From: JAKOQB01 sp036824465
GTDB taxonomy: Bacteria; Pseudomonadota; Gammaproteobacteria; Burkholderiales; Burkholderiaceae_F
Reading direction: 5' to 3'
DNA length: 54,446 nucleotides
Assembly (NCBI GenBank): GCA_036824465.1
Contig: DAITAC010000014.1
Span: forward strand, 1 to 54,446
Shown here one piece after another: positions 24,399-32,374 of this stretch. Numbering within the stretch: the stretch's first letter is position 1; each line of letters opens with the position of its first letter. A model generated the notes under the pieces. It ran no database searches. It was not told where the DNA came from and saw only the letters and a program-made list of their open reading frames with translations. Position numbers and translations under genes: made by a program.

Positions 24399-26294
24399 TC
24401 AGCGCTGCGTATCGAAGCGGTAGCGCGATCCCAGTCCGCGACCGCTGAACTGGCGCAGGGTCGCTGCGATCTTTTCGCGGGCCTGGATGAATGGTGACTG
24501 GCGCGCGCTACGTCCGAGGTATTCGTCGAGGTCGCCCTGCTCCCGCTGCAGGCGCGGAATCAGCGCGAGGAACAGGTCGGTCAAATGCGGATCGAACTGG
24601 TGACCCTTCAGGTATGCAATTTCTTCGAGCGCGCGCGCGACCGGCCACGGCTCCTTGTAAGGTCGCTTGTGCGTCAGCGCGTCGAACACGTCGGCAAGCG
24701 CTGTGATGCGCGGCGCCATCGGGATCGCAGTGCCGCTGATGCCGAACGGATAACCGGACCCGTCCCACCACTCGTGGTGGAAGCGCGCGATCTCTTCCGC
24801 CATCTGCATATGTGGAATGTTGCTCTGCGCCAGCAGTTCGGCACCGACCGTCGTATGCGTCTGCATGATCTGCCGCTCGGCGTCGGTCAACCGGTCCGGC
24901 TTGAGCAGGATGCCGTCGGGAATGCCGATCTTGCCGATATCGTGCAGTCGCGCGGCCAGATCGATCATGAAGCAGGTCTGCTCGTCGCACCCATACTCCG
25001 CCGCAAGCAGCGCCGCGAGCTGGCCGACGCGATAGGAGTGTTCCCCGGTCGAGTCGTCGCGCAGCTCTGCGGTGACCGCAAGCCGCTCGAGCATCTCGAT
25101 CCGTGAGCGCATCAGCTCCTGCTGCGCCACCTGCTCGGCGAACTGGCCGCGCAGCTGCTGCTCGCGCCGCTCCATCACGACATCGGCGGATTCCGATGCC
25201 TGCCGCTGTTTCTCGAGCTTCTCGATATGCAACTGGTGGTGCCGCAGCGCATTGTCCTGCTGTGCCTTCTTGATGTGCAGCATCAGTTCGCGCAGATACA
25301 CGAGTGCCATGTCCGGCTTGCCCGCGACCTCATGCGCCTTGACCATCGCAGCGAGGGTGTCACGCAGCGCGGATTTCAGGATGCGGGCGCGTTCAAGCGC
25401 CTGGCTCAGCCGCGACAGTCCGATGTCGATCATGCCGGCATGGACTTCGTACAAACCCTCGGACAGCGCTGCTATCAGCTCGGCCCGTTCGGAGCGTGAC
25501 TCTTTCGCGAAACGCTTGGCCAGTTCGCATCGCTCCTTGGCCCGTTCAAGGCTGTCGACCTCGAGCAGAAGGCGGGTGTAATAACTTTCGCTCAGCACGC
25601 GCGACAGGAGCTCGGTCGGCGTCCTGGGATCCGCTGATGCTTCCACGGCCGCTTTTGCCGATCGCAGGCCCTTCGCGTAGTCCTCGAGGTGCAAAGACGC
25701 CAGCGCGATGTTGCTGAGCGCGAGCAGTCGAATGCCAGCCAGTCGTGGCTCAGACCCGGCGAGCTCGATCGCTCGCTCAAAGCAGTGAATCGCCTCGACA
25801 TACTGGGCCGCGTAGATCAACGCTGCGCCCAGGTTGTTCCAAACCGGACACTCCGCGAACACGTCGCCCGCAGCGCGAGCGATATCAAGCGCCTCCGCGT
25901 AGCACTCAATGGCGCCGGGCAGGTTGCCGGTATCCGCCAGAATGATTCCGTGAAACGTCAGGGCCTTTCGCAGCTCGCCGTTGTCACCCAGCTTGCGCGC
26001 GACCGCCACCGCGTCCGCAACCGGATCAAGCCCTGCAAAAGGCTGCCCCGACACGTACAGGAACTGCGCGACCGAAAGCAGCGCTTCCACCCGGGACTTC
26101 GTGACGAAGTCTCGCGGAAGCTGACGCAAAGCCAGGTGGGCGTTGGAAAAAAGCAGCGGTGTCTGCGGACCGGGTCCCGCCAATGCGGTACCAAGAATGC
26201 GCGAGGTCTCGTCAAGCCATTCACTGGCCTCATCCGCATTCGCGGTAGCCGCTCGGGCAGCAAAATCACTCAGTCGCGTGAGGTAGTTCTGCAT
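24399..26294 (-). CDS. TPR-repeat protein with HD-GYP c-di-GMP phosphodiesterase domain
   Basis: Soluble protein of 631 aa without signal or membrane helices. Residues about 65-350 form TPR-like helical repeats (e.g. LPGAIECYAEALDIARAAG, YVEAIHCFERAIELAG), then a coiled coil (about 345-410), then a complete HD-GYP domain: H451/D452 in LHDIGKIGIPD, H480, HHEWWDGSGYP (506-516) and the conserved ADVFDALTHKRPYK. HD-GYP enzymes hydrolyse cyclic di-GMP. GGGGAGG precedes ATG 26294. It lies between a peptide exporter and the divergent peptide genes. TPR domains of RRNPP receptors bind peptides of 5-10 residues, so a sensor role is an attractive inference, not shown. Confidence 0.9.
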   Translation of the reverse strand: MQNYLTRLSDFAARAATANADEASEWLDETSRILGTALAGPGPQTPLLFSNAHLALRQLPRDFVTKSRVEALLSVAQFLYVSGQPFAGLDPVADAVAVARKLGDNGELRKALTFHGIILADTGNLPGAIECYAEALDIARAAGDVFAECPVWNNLGAALIYAAQYVEAIHCFERAIELAGSEPRLAGIRLLALSNIALASLHLEDYAKGLRSAKAAVEASADPRTPTELLSRVLSESYYTRLLLEVDSLERAKERCELAKRFAKESRSERAELIAALSEGLYEVHAGMIDIGLSRLSQALERARILKSALRDTLAAMVKAHEVAGKPDMALVYLRELMLHIKKAQQDNALRHHQLHIEKLEKQRQASESADVVMERREQQLRGQFAEQVAQQELMRSRIEMLERLAVTAELRDDSTGEHSYRVGQLAALLAAEYGCDEQTCFMIDLAARLHDIGKIGIPDGILLKPDRLTDAERQIMQTHTTVGAELLAQSNIPHMQMAEEIARFHHEWWDGSGYPFGISGTAIPMAPRITALADVFDALTHKRPYKEPWPVARALEEIAYLKGHQFDPHLTDLFLALIPRLQREQGDLDEYLGRSARQSPFIQAREKIAATLRQFSGRGLGSRYRFDTQR

Positions 26295-26424
26295 TCTGGG
26301 CCTCCCCTACCGGGATCGTGGCATGGCGGTACGGGACGAAATCTAAGTAAATCACGCATGAAAGCAGGTGTCCATCAACTTCGATCGACACTTTGGCTTG
26401 GATTCGAAACGGAAGGGGAAGGAA

Positions 26425-26565
26425 ATGAATTCGACATTGCTCACAAATGAAAGCAAGACCCAGACGACCGACACGTCAAATAGCCAGAACGACGTTCTGG
26501 ATGAGTTGTACGCCGTTGAACTTGCCTACGTCGGCGGCGGCATGGCCAACGTCGCATTCATGTAA
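26425..26565 (+). CDS. double-glycine leader peptide precursor 1 (predicted core MANVAFM)
   Basis: Precursor of 46 aa: a 39-residue leader ending VELAYVGGG, then MANVAFM. Aligned to the LSxxELxxVxGG processing consensus, E(-8), L(-7), V(-4), G(-2) and G(-1) all match if cleavage follows the third glycine. Strong ribosome site AAGGGGAAGG 5 bp before ATG 26425; the ATG at 26368 in the same frame has no support. Its leader is the most diverged of the four, while the last 16 residues equal those of copy 4. First gene of a four-gene run and divergent from the TPR/HD-GYP gene. Confidence 0.85.
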   Translation: MNSTLLTNESKTQTTDTSNSQNDVLDELYAVELAYVGGGMANVAFM

Positions 26566-26599
26566 GAACCCACGTCCATCCAACTCTGAAGAGGTCACC

Positions 26600-26737
26600 G
26601 TGAACACCATTCTGACGCAAGCTGCCGAGCAAGCCATCAACGCCGAGACGACCGACACGCACCAGGCCGTGACCGAACTGAAGTCGGTCGAACTGGCCTA
26701 CGTCGGCGGTGGCATGGCCAACGTCGCTTTCCAATAG
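26600..26737 (+). CDS. double-glycine leader peptide precursor 2 (predicted core MANVAFQ)
   Basis: Precursor of 45 aa starting with GTG at 26600, with GAAGAGG a few bases upstream. The leader (38 aa, acidic and Gln/Ala-rich) ends VELAYVGGG and the predicted core is MANVAFQ. It is 34 bp after copy 1. The start-to-start distance to copy 3 is 161 bp, the same as from copy 3 to copy 4, which indicates tandem duplication. Confidence 0.85.
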   Translation: MNTILTQAAEQAINAETTDTHQAVTELKSVELAYVGGGMANVAFQ

Positions 26738-26760
26738 TCAAACACAACGCCGAGGGAACC

Positions 26761-26898
26761 ATGAACACCGCCCTGATTCAAGCCGCTGAGCAGACCGCCA
26801 CGATCGAGACAGCTGAGCAACAGCCGGCAGTAAGCGAACTGAGCCTGGTCGAGCTCGCCTGCGTCGGCGGTGGCATGGCCAACGTCGCTTTCCAGTAA
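26761..26898 (+). CDS. double-glycine leader peptide precursor 3 (predicted core MANVAFQ)
   Basis: Precursor of 45 aa (MNTALIQAAEQ...). The leader end LSLVELACVGGG matches the full LSxxELxxVxGG pattern, with Cys at -5 where the others have Tyr. Predicted core MANVAFQ. GAGGGAA lies just before the ATG, 23 bp after the stop of copy 2. The Tyr-to-Cys change is one base (TAC to TGC) and lies in the leader, so the mature peptide should be unaffected. Confidence 0.85.
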   Translation: MNTALIQAAEQTATIETAEQQPAVSELSLVELACVGGGMANVAFQ

Positions 26899-26921
26899 TC
26901 GAATCCAACGCCGAGGTCACG

Positions 26922-27059
26922 ATGAACGCCGCTCTGATTCAAGCCGTCGAGCAGACCACTGAGATTGAGACAACCGGCATGCAAGCCGCCGCAAGCGAAT
27001 TGAGCCTGGTCGAACTGGCTTATGTCGGCGGCGGCATGGCCAACGTCGCGTTCATGTGA
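26922..27059 (+). CDS. double-glycine leader peptide precursor 4 (predicted core MANVAFM)
   Basis: Precursor of 45 aa (MNAALIQAVEQ...). The leader end LSLVELAYVGGG matches the consensus at every fixed position; predicted core MANVAFM. CCGAGG precedes the ATG, 23 bp after copy 3. It is followed 42 bp later by a strong terminator, which ends the four-gene unit. No immunity or modification gene follows. Confidence 0.85.
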   Translation: MNAALIQAVEQTTEIETTGMQAAASELSLVELAYVGGGMANVAFM

Positions 27060-27101
27060 CGAGCGCCTGGTCGAGCGAGAAACCAGTTGCAGCAGTGAAT
27101 T

Positions 27102-27128
27102 GGGGGGCCGAAAGGCCCCTTTCGTTTT
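27102..27128 (+). terminator. Rho-independent terminator of the peptide genes
   Basis: GGGGCC (27104-27109), tetraloop GAAA, GGCCCC (27114-27119), then TTTCGTTTT. A perfect 6-bp GC stem with a stable GNRA loop and a T-rich tail, 45 bp after the last precursor stop. Confidence 0.85.
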
Positions 27129-27153
27129 CTGGAGCGGCGCGCCTGCAGCGAAC

Positions 27154-27672
27154 TCAGGTTTCGCGTTTCGGGTTCACATCAATCGGCACGGCTCGCCACG
27201 TCAGCTTTGTCCGCGTGACGCGCATGCCCTCTTCTCTCAGAAGCGCGGCGCGATAGCGGCTGCCCAACGGCCAGTTGGGGCTCAGCGTGCCATCGTCGCG
27301 CACCAGCCGCCAGATCGGCCAGCGCGGCCTGCGGCGGCGCGTGATGTCATCGCCGACGACGCCGGCGACGATCGTGGCAAAGATACCGGTGGTCAAGGGA
27401 CAGGTCCGATCCGCCTTGAAGCGCCTGGCCAGACGCACGCGTAGCTCGGAAAATGTAATGACATCGCCGCGCGCGATGCGCGCGACTTCTTCCGCCACGA
27501 GCAGCGGCGTGGCGATCAGCAGTCGATCGCCGAGCCGCGGATCTCTCACGACGCGCGGTTCAAGCGCGGGGCGCAGCTTGGCTTCCCAACTCGTCCGTGT
27601 GCGCGCCATACCCTTGCGCGCAGCGATCGGTTTTTTCGCCTTTCGGTTGCTGGTCCGCGCTGCGACCGTCAT
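27154..27672 (-). CDS. MGMT-like conserved protein of unknown function
   Basis: Basic protein of 172 aa. The core (LLIATPLLVAEEVARIARGD, TCPLTTGIFATIVAG, WPIWRLVRDDG) resembles a family of proteobacterial proteins annotated as MGMT-like, related to the DNA-binding domain of O6-methylguanine methyltransferase. The PCHR methyl-acceptor motif is absent, so it is not a DNA repair methyltransferase of the usual type. The only cysteine is in TCPLTTG. Convergent with the peptide genes beyond their terminator. Confidence 0.6.
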   Translation of the reverse strand: MTVAARTSNRKAKKPIAARKGMARTRTSWEAKLRPALEPRVVRDPRLGDRLLIATPLLVAEEVARIARGDVITFSELRVRLARRFKADRTCPLTTGIFATIVAGVVGDDITRRRRPRWPIWRLVRDDGTLSPNWPLGSRYRAALLREEGMRVTRTKLTWRAVPIDVNPKRET

Positions 27673-27781
27673 GCGCGCAAGCTACTACCGCGCGGTCGCG
27701 ATCGCGCTGACCTAACGCAAAGCAGAGGGTCGCGCGGCAACGACCGCCGCTTCTGTTTGCGCCAGGTCGTGCGCCAGGCGC

Positions 27782-29002
27782 TCAGTAGGTGTCGAGTTCC
27801 GCCGGCAGTCCTGCATCGCGCAGCGCGCGCAGGATCTCCTCGATATGTTCCGGCCCGCGCGTCTGCAGCACCATCTCGAGCTGGGCGTTCTGCGCCGGCA
27901 GCGTGGTGAACGCGCGCTGATGCTCGACTTCCTCGATGTTGGCGCCGGTCGTGCCGACGATGGTCGCCGCGCGCGCCAGTTCCCCGGGCACGTCGCGGGT
28001 GGCCACCCGGATGCGTGCCAGTCGACCTGCACGCACCATGCCGCGCTCGATGATGTCCGCCAGCATCATCGGGTCGATGTTTCCGCCGCACAGAATCAAT
28101 CCAACCTTCCTGCCGGCAAAGCGCTCGCGATGCCGTATCAACGCGGCCAGGCTCACCGCCCCCGCACCTTCGACCACGGTCTTCTCGATCTCCAGCAGCA
28201 GCAGGATCGCGTGCTCGATGTCGCCCTCCGACACCAGCACGATGTCGTTGACCAGCCGCTTGACGATCTCGCGCGTGATCAGTCCGGGCGACTTGACCGC
28301 AATGCCTTCGGCCAGCGTCGCGTTCGCCGACGGCATCTCCACGCCCTTGAAGAGCGCATACATCGCCGGAAACTGTTCAGTCTGCACGCCGATGATTTCG
28401 ATCGACGGCTTGATCGCGCGCGCCGCGATCGCCACGCCGCTGATCAGGCCGCCACCACCGATCGCCACGCACAGGCAATCCAGCTGCGGCTGCGCAGCCA
28501 GCATCTCGAGCCCGATCGTGCCCTGCCCCGCGATCACCGCCGGATCGTCGTAAGGATGCACCAGCGTCAGTCCGCGCGCGGCGGCGATCTTCAGTGCTTC
28601 TACCTTGGCGTCGTCGAACGTGTCGCCCACGAGCACGATCTCAGGGCCGAAGCCGCGTGTGCGCTCGACCTTCACCATCGGCGTGAAGCGCGGCATCACG
28701 ATCACGGCTGGCACGCCCATCCGTTGGGCGTGATACGCGACACCCTGCGCGTGATTGCCCGCCGATACGGCGATCACGCCGCGCTTCCTCTGCTCCGCGT
28801 CCAGCATGCTCAGGCGGTTGAATGCACCACGCTCCTTGAAGCTCGCCGTGAACTGCAGGTTCTCGAATTTCAGGTAGACGTCGGCGCCGGTGATCTGCGA
28901 CAGCGTGCGCGAATGCACGCACGGCGTGTTCTCGACCTGCCCGCGCAGCCGTTCGGCGGCCGCGCGGATGTCGTCGATCGTGACTGGGTCTTGAGCGTTC
29001 AT
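27782..29002 (-). CDS. ilvA: threonine ammonia-lyase (threonine dehydratase), PLP-dependent
   Basis: Enzyme of 406 aa deaminating threonine to 2-oxobutyrate. The PLP lysine is in ASFKERGAFN, the asparagine loop is SAGNHAQG, and the phosphate-binding glycine loop is GGGGLISG. The C-terminal part (about 325-406) is a single ACT-like domain, as in the shorter ilvA/tdcB form; long biosynthetic IlvA has two. Only 36 bp separate its start from the divergent ABC ATPase gene. The biosynthetic versus catabolic role is not settled by sequence. Confidence 0.92.
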   Translation of the reverse strand: MNAQDPVTIDDIRAAAERLRGQVENTPCVHSRTLSQITGADVYLKFENLQFTASFKERGAFNRLSMLDAEQRKRGVIAVSAGNHAQGVAYHAQRMGVPAVIVMPRFTPMVKVERTRGFGPEIVLVGDTFDDAKVEALKIAAARGLTLVHPYDDPAVIAGQGTIGLEMLAAQPQLDCLCVAIGGGGLISGVAIAARAIKPSIEIIGVQTEQFPAMYALFKGVEMPSANATLAEGIAVKSPGLITREIVKRLVNDIVLVSEGDIEHAILLLLEIEKTVVEGAGAVSLAALIRHRERFAGRKVGLILCGGNIDPMMLADIIERGMVRAGRLARIRVATRDVPGELARAATIVGTTGANIEEVEHQRAFTTLPAQNAQLEMVLQTRGPEHIEEILRALRDAGLPAELDTY

Positions 29003-29038
29003 CCGCGGATTGTAGTGACCACTCCGTAGAATCGCCGG

Positions 29039-29695
<657 letters not shown>

Positions 29696-29768
29696 GAGAC
29701 TGCGCGTATCGCACTCGGGTTGGCGCTGGGTCAATTGCGTGCATCGCTGCACGACTAGCCTTCCAGTC

Positions 29769-32315
29769 ATGGCAGCGAACATGCCTTCCCCGGCCCCCGC
29801 CGACTGGTCGCGGTCCGAACAGGATCTGTTCGCTGAGTTCGGGAGCAGCGCGGCGGGGCTCGCTGGCGACGAGGCCGCGCGCCGACTCGATCGCGACGGT
29901 CCGAACCTCCTGAAACCGACGCGTCGAACCGCGGTTCTGCGTACGTTCGTGGCGCAGTTCAAGAGCCCGTTGATGCTGATCCTGGTCTTTGCTGCCGGTG
30001 TGTCGGTGCTGACGCGCGACTGGCTCGATGCGATGATCGTGCTCACGATCATCATCGCCAGCGCACTGCTCAGCTTCACGCAGGAGTATCGCGCCGGGCG
30101 CGCGGTCGAGCGAATGCTCGCGCGCATCACGCTGCGCACGACGGTGCTACGCGACGGGGAGCGCGCCAACGTGCCGGCGCACGATATCGTGCGCGGCGAT
30201 GTCGTTCTGCTTTCTGCCGGCAGCCTGATCCCTGCCGACGGCCGCGTACTCGCGGCAAGCGACTTCTTCGTCAATCAGGCAGTGCTGACTGGCGAAACCT
30301 TCCCGGTCGAAAAACACCCCGGGCCGTTGGCGGCCGGTGATTCACTGGTCGCGCGCACCAATTGCGTGTTCATGGGCACCAACGTGCGCAGCGGTACTGC
30401 GCATGTGTTGATCACCGCCACCGGAGCCGCGACCGAATATGGCCGCATCGCAGCGTCGCTCGCACTGCGCGCGCCGGAAACCGAGTTCGAGCGCGGCATC
30501 CGCCGCTTCGGCAACTTGCTGACACAGGTAATGACGTTGCTGGTCCTGGCAATCTTCGCTGCCAACGTCGCGTATGAACGGCCGTGGAACGAATCGCTGC
30601 TGTTCGCCGTCGCGCTCGCGGTCGGCCTTGCGCCGGAACTGCTGCCAGCGATCATCAGCATCACGCTTGCGCGCGGCGCGCAGCGCATGGCGCGCGCCGG
30701 CGTGATCGTACGGCGGCTGGCCGCGATCGAGAACTTCGGCTCGATGGATGTGCTGTGCACCGACAAGACGGGCACGCTGACGGTCGGCGTGATCCGCCTC
30801 GACGGCGCGCTTGACGCACATGGCAACGCGTCCGACGGCGTGCTCGAACTCGCATGGTTGAATGCGTCGCTGCAGACCGGGCTGCAGAACCCTCTCGACG
30901 AAGCAATCGTCGCCGCCGACGGCGCGCGCGACATTTCGCGCTGGCAAAAAGTGGAGGAAATCCCGTACGACTTCGTGCGCAAGCGGATGACCGTCGCCGT
31001 ACGCGACGTGCACAGAGGCGCTGTGCAGATGATCACCAAGGGCGCGCTCGAGCCGACCCTGGACGTCTGCACACGGTTTCGTCGCGACGGTGAGATCGAT
31101 CCGCTCGAAGAGGCGGACCGCGCATCGATTGTCGCGCTCGCAGAGTCCCGCGCCGACCAGGGTTTTCGCGTGCTTGCGGTGGCCAGTCGCGACATGCCGC
31201 CGCGAGCGGCCTATACGATCGCCGACGAAGCCGACCTCGTGTTCGAGGGTTTCCTGCTGTTCTTCGATCCGCCGAAGCCGGAGGCGGCCGAGGCGATCGA
31301 TGACTTGCGGCTCCTTGGGGTGGAACTGAAGATCATTACCGGCGACAGCCGCCGCGTTGCCCAGCACATCGCGCGCGCGGTCGGTCTACCCGCCGAGACG
31401 GTCGTCACTGGCGCACAACTGCGCGAATTGCATGACGAAGCGTTGTGGCAACTGGCGGAACGTACGACGATCTTCGCCGAGGTCGATCCAAACCAGAAGG
31501 AGCGCATCATCACTGCATTGCGGCGAACGGGCCATGTCGTCGGTTATCTCGGCGACGGAATCAACGATGCGCCCGCACTGCATGCCGCCGATGTGGGTGT
31601 CTCGGTCGACACAGCGGTTGATGTCGCCAAGGAAACCGCCGACTTCGTGCTGCTCGAGCACAGCCTGTCTGTGCTGCGACAGGGCATCGAGGAAGGCCGC
31701 AGCGTGTTCGCCAACACGCTGAAGTACGTGTACACGACCACGAGCGCCAACTTCGGCAACATGCTGTCGATGGCCGGCCTGTCGCTGATGCTGCCGTTCC
31801 TGCCGCTGTTGCCAAAGCAGATCCTCCTCAACAACTTCCTGTCCGACGTGCCCGCGATGGCGATTGCGGGCGACCGTGTCGATGAAGAACTGGTCCAGCG
31901 GCCTCGGCGCTGGCGGGTCGCGCATATCCGCAACTTCATGCTGGCCTTCGGGTTGATCAGCTCGCTGTTCGATGTGCTGACGTTCTTTGTGCTGCTGGTC
32001 GTGCTGCGTGCGGCGCCGGAAGAGTTTCGCACCGCGTGGTTTGTCGAATCGCTGCTGACCGAACTGGCGATCCTTCTCGTGGTGCGCACCCAGCGGCCCC
32101 TGATCGCCAGCGATCCGAGCCCCGGGCTGCTGTGGTCGACGATTGGCGTGGCCGCGGTGGCGCTCGCCATGCCCTATCTGCCGGTGCTTGCGCCCATGTT
32201 CGGCTTCGTGCCTCTGCCGCCACTGCTCGTGACCACGCTGATCGCAATCACGCTGGCGTACGTGGTGGCGAATGAAGTCGCCAAACGTGCTTTTCACCGG
32301 CGGTTCGGTTTCTGA
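29769..32315 (+). CDS. MgtA-type P-type ATPase, probable magnesium importer
   Basis: Membrane ATPase of 848 aa. Actuator motif LTGETFPVEK, phosphorylation motif CTDKTGTLT, hinge GDGINDAPAL, and the helix-4 motif VGLAPELLPAIISITLARGA of the MgtA/MgtB class. The C-terminal segment RNFMLAFGLISSLFDVLTF also follows MgtA. Start set at ATG 29769; the frame is open from 29481, but that part overlaps the ABC gene. No Mg-sensing leader like that of Salmonella mgtA is evident. Another cation is possible. Confidence 0.88.
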   Translation: MAANMPSPAPADWSRSEQDLFAEFGSSAAGLAGDEAARRLDRDGPNLLKPTRRTAVLRTFVAQFKSPLMLILVFAAGVSVLTRDWLDAMIVLTIIIASALLSFTQEYRAGRAVERMLARITLRTTVLRDGERANVPAHDIVRGDVVLLSAGSLIPADGRVLAASDFFVNQAVLTGETFPVEKHPGPLAAGDSLVARTNCVFMGTNVRSGTAHVLITATGAATEYGRIAASLALRAPETEFERGIRRFGNLLTQVMTLLVLAIFAANVAYERPWNESLLFAVALAVGLAPELLPAIISITLARGAQRMARAGVIVRRLAAIENFGSMDVLCTDKTGTLTVGVIRLDGALDAHGNASDGVLELAWLNASLQTGLQNPLDEAIVAADGARDISRWQKVEEIPYDFVRKRMTVAVRDVHRGAVQMITKGALEPTLDVCTRFRRDGEIDPLEEADRASIVALAESRADQGFRVLAVASRDMPPRAAYTIADEADLVFEGFLLFFDPPKPEAAEAIDDLRLLGVELKIITGDSRRVAQHIARAVGLPAETVVTGAQLRELHDEALWQLAERTTIFAEVDPNQKERIITALRRTGHVVGYLGDGINDAPALHAADVGVSVDTAVDVAKETADFVLLEHSLSVLRQGIEEGRSVFANTLKYVYTTTSANFGNMLSMAGLSLMLPFLPLLPKQILLNNFLSDVPAMAIAGDRVDEELVQRPRRWRVAHIRNFMLAFGLISSLFDVLTFFVLLVVLRAAPEEFRTAWFVESLLTELAILLVVRTQRPLIASDPSPGLLWSTIGVAAVALAMPYLPVLAPMFGFVPLPPLLVTTLIAITLAYVVANEVAKRAFHRRFGF

Positions 32316-32374
32316 CTTCCCGACTTCTGATCGTTCAATCCCGTACCCGACAGTGCGGCCGATAGACTGCCGCC

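Noticed and set aside
26368..26424. Longer start for peptide precursor 1
   Set aside because: The extra 19 codons have no counterpart in the other three copies, while a strong AAGGGGAAGG site stands before ATG 26425.
26295..26424. Promoter for the peptide genes and the divergent HD-GYP gene
   Set aside because: I looked for sigma-70, sigma-54 and sigma-28 patterns on both strands and found none with two acceptable boxes; a promoter must exist but I cannot place it.
26447..27059. Regularly spaced similar segments that could suggest a CRISPR-like or satellite repeat
   Set aside because: The 161-bp units each hold a ribosome site, start, leader, core and stop; differences fall mostly on synonymous or leader positions. 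They are duplicated genes, not CRISPR repeats.
27154..27672. Peptide-modification or immunity gene for the heptapeptide locus
   Set aside because: It is convergent, lies beyond the terminator, and matches an MGMT-like family, so there is no sign that it belongs to the peptide system.
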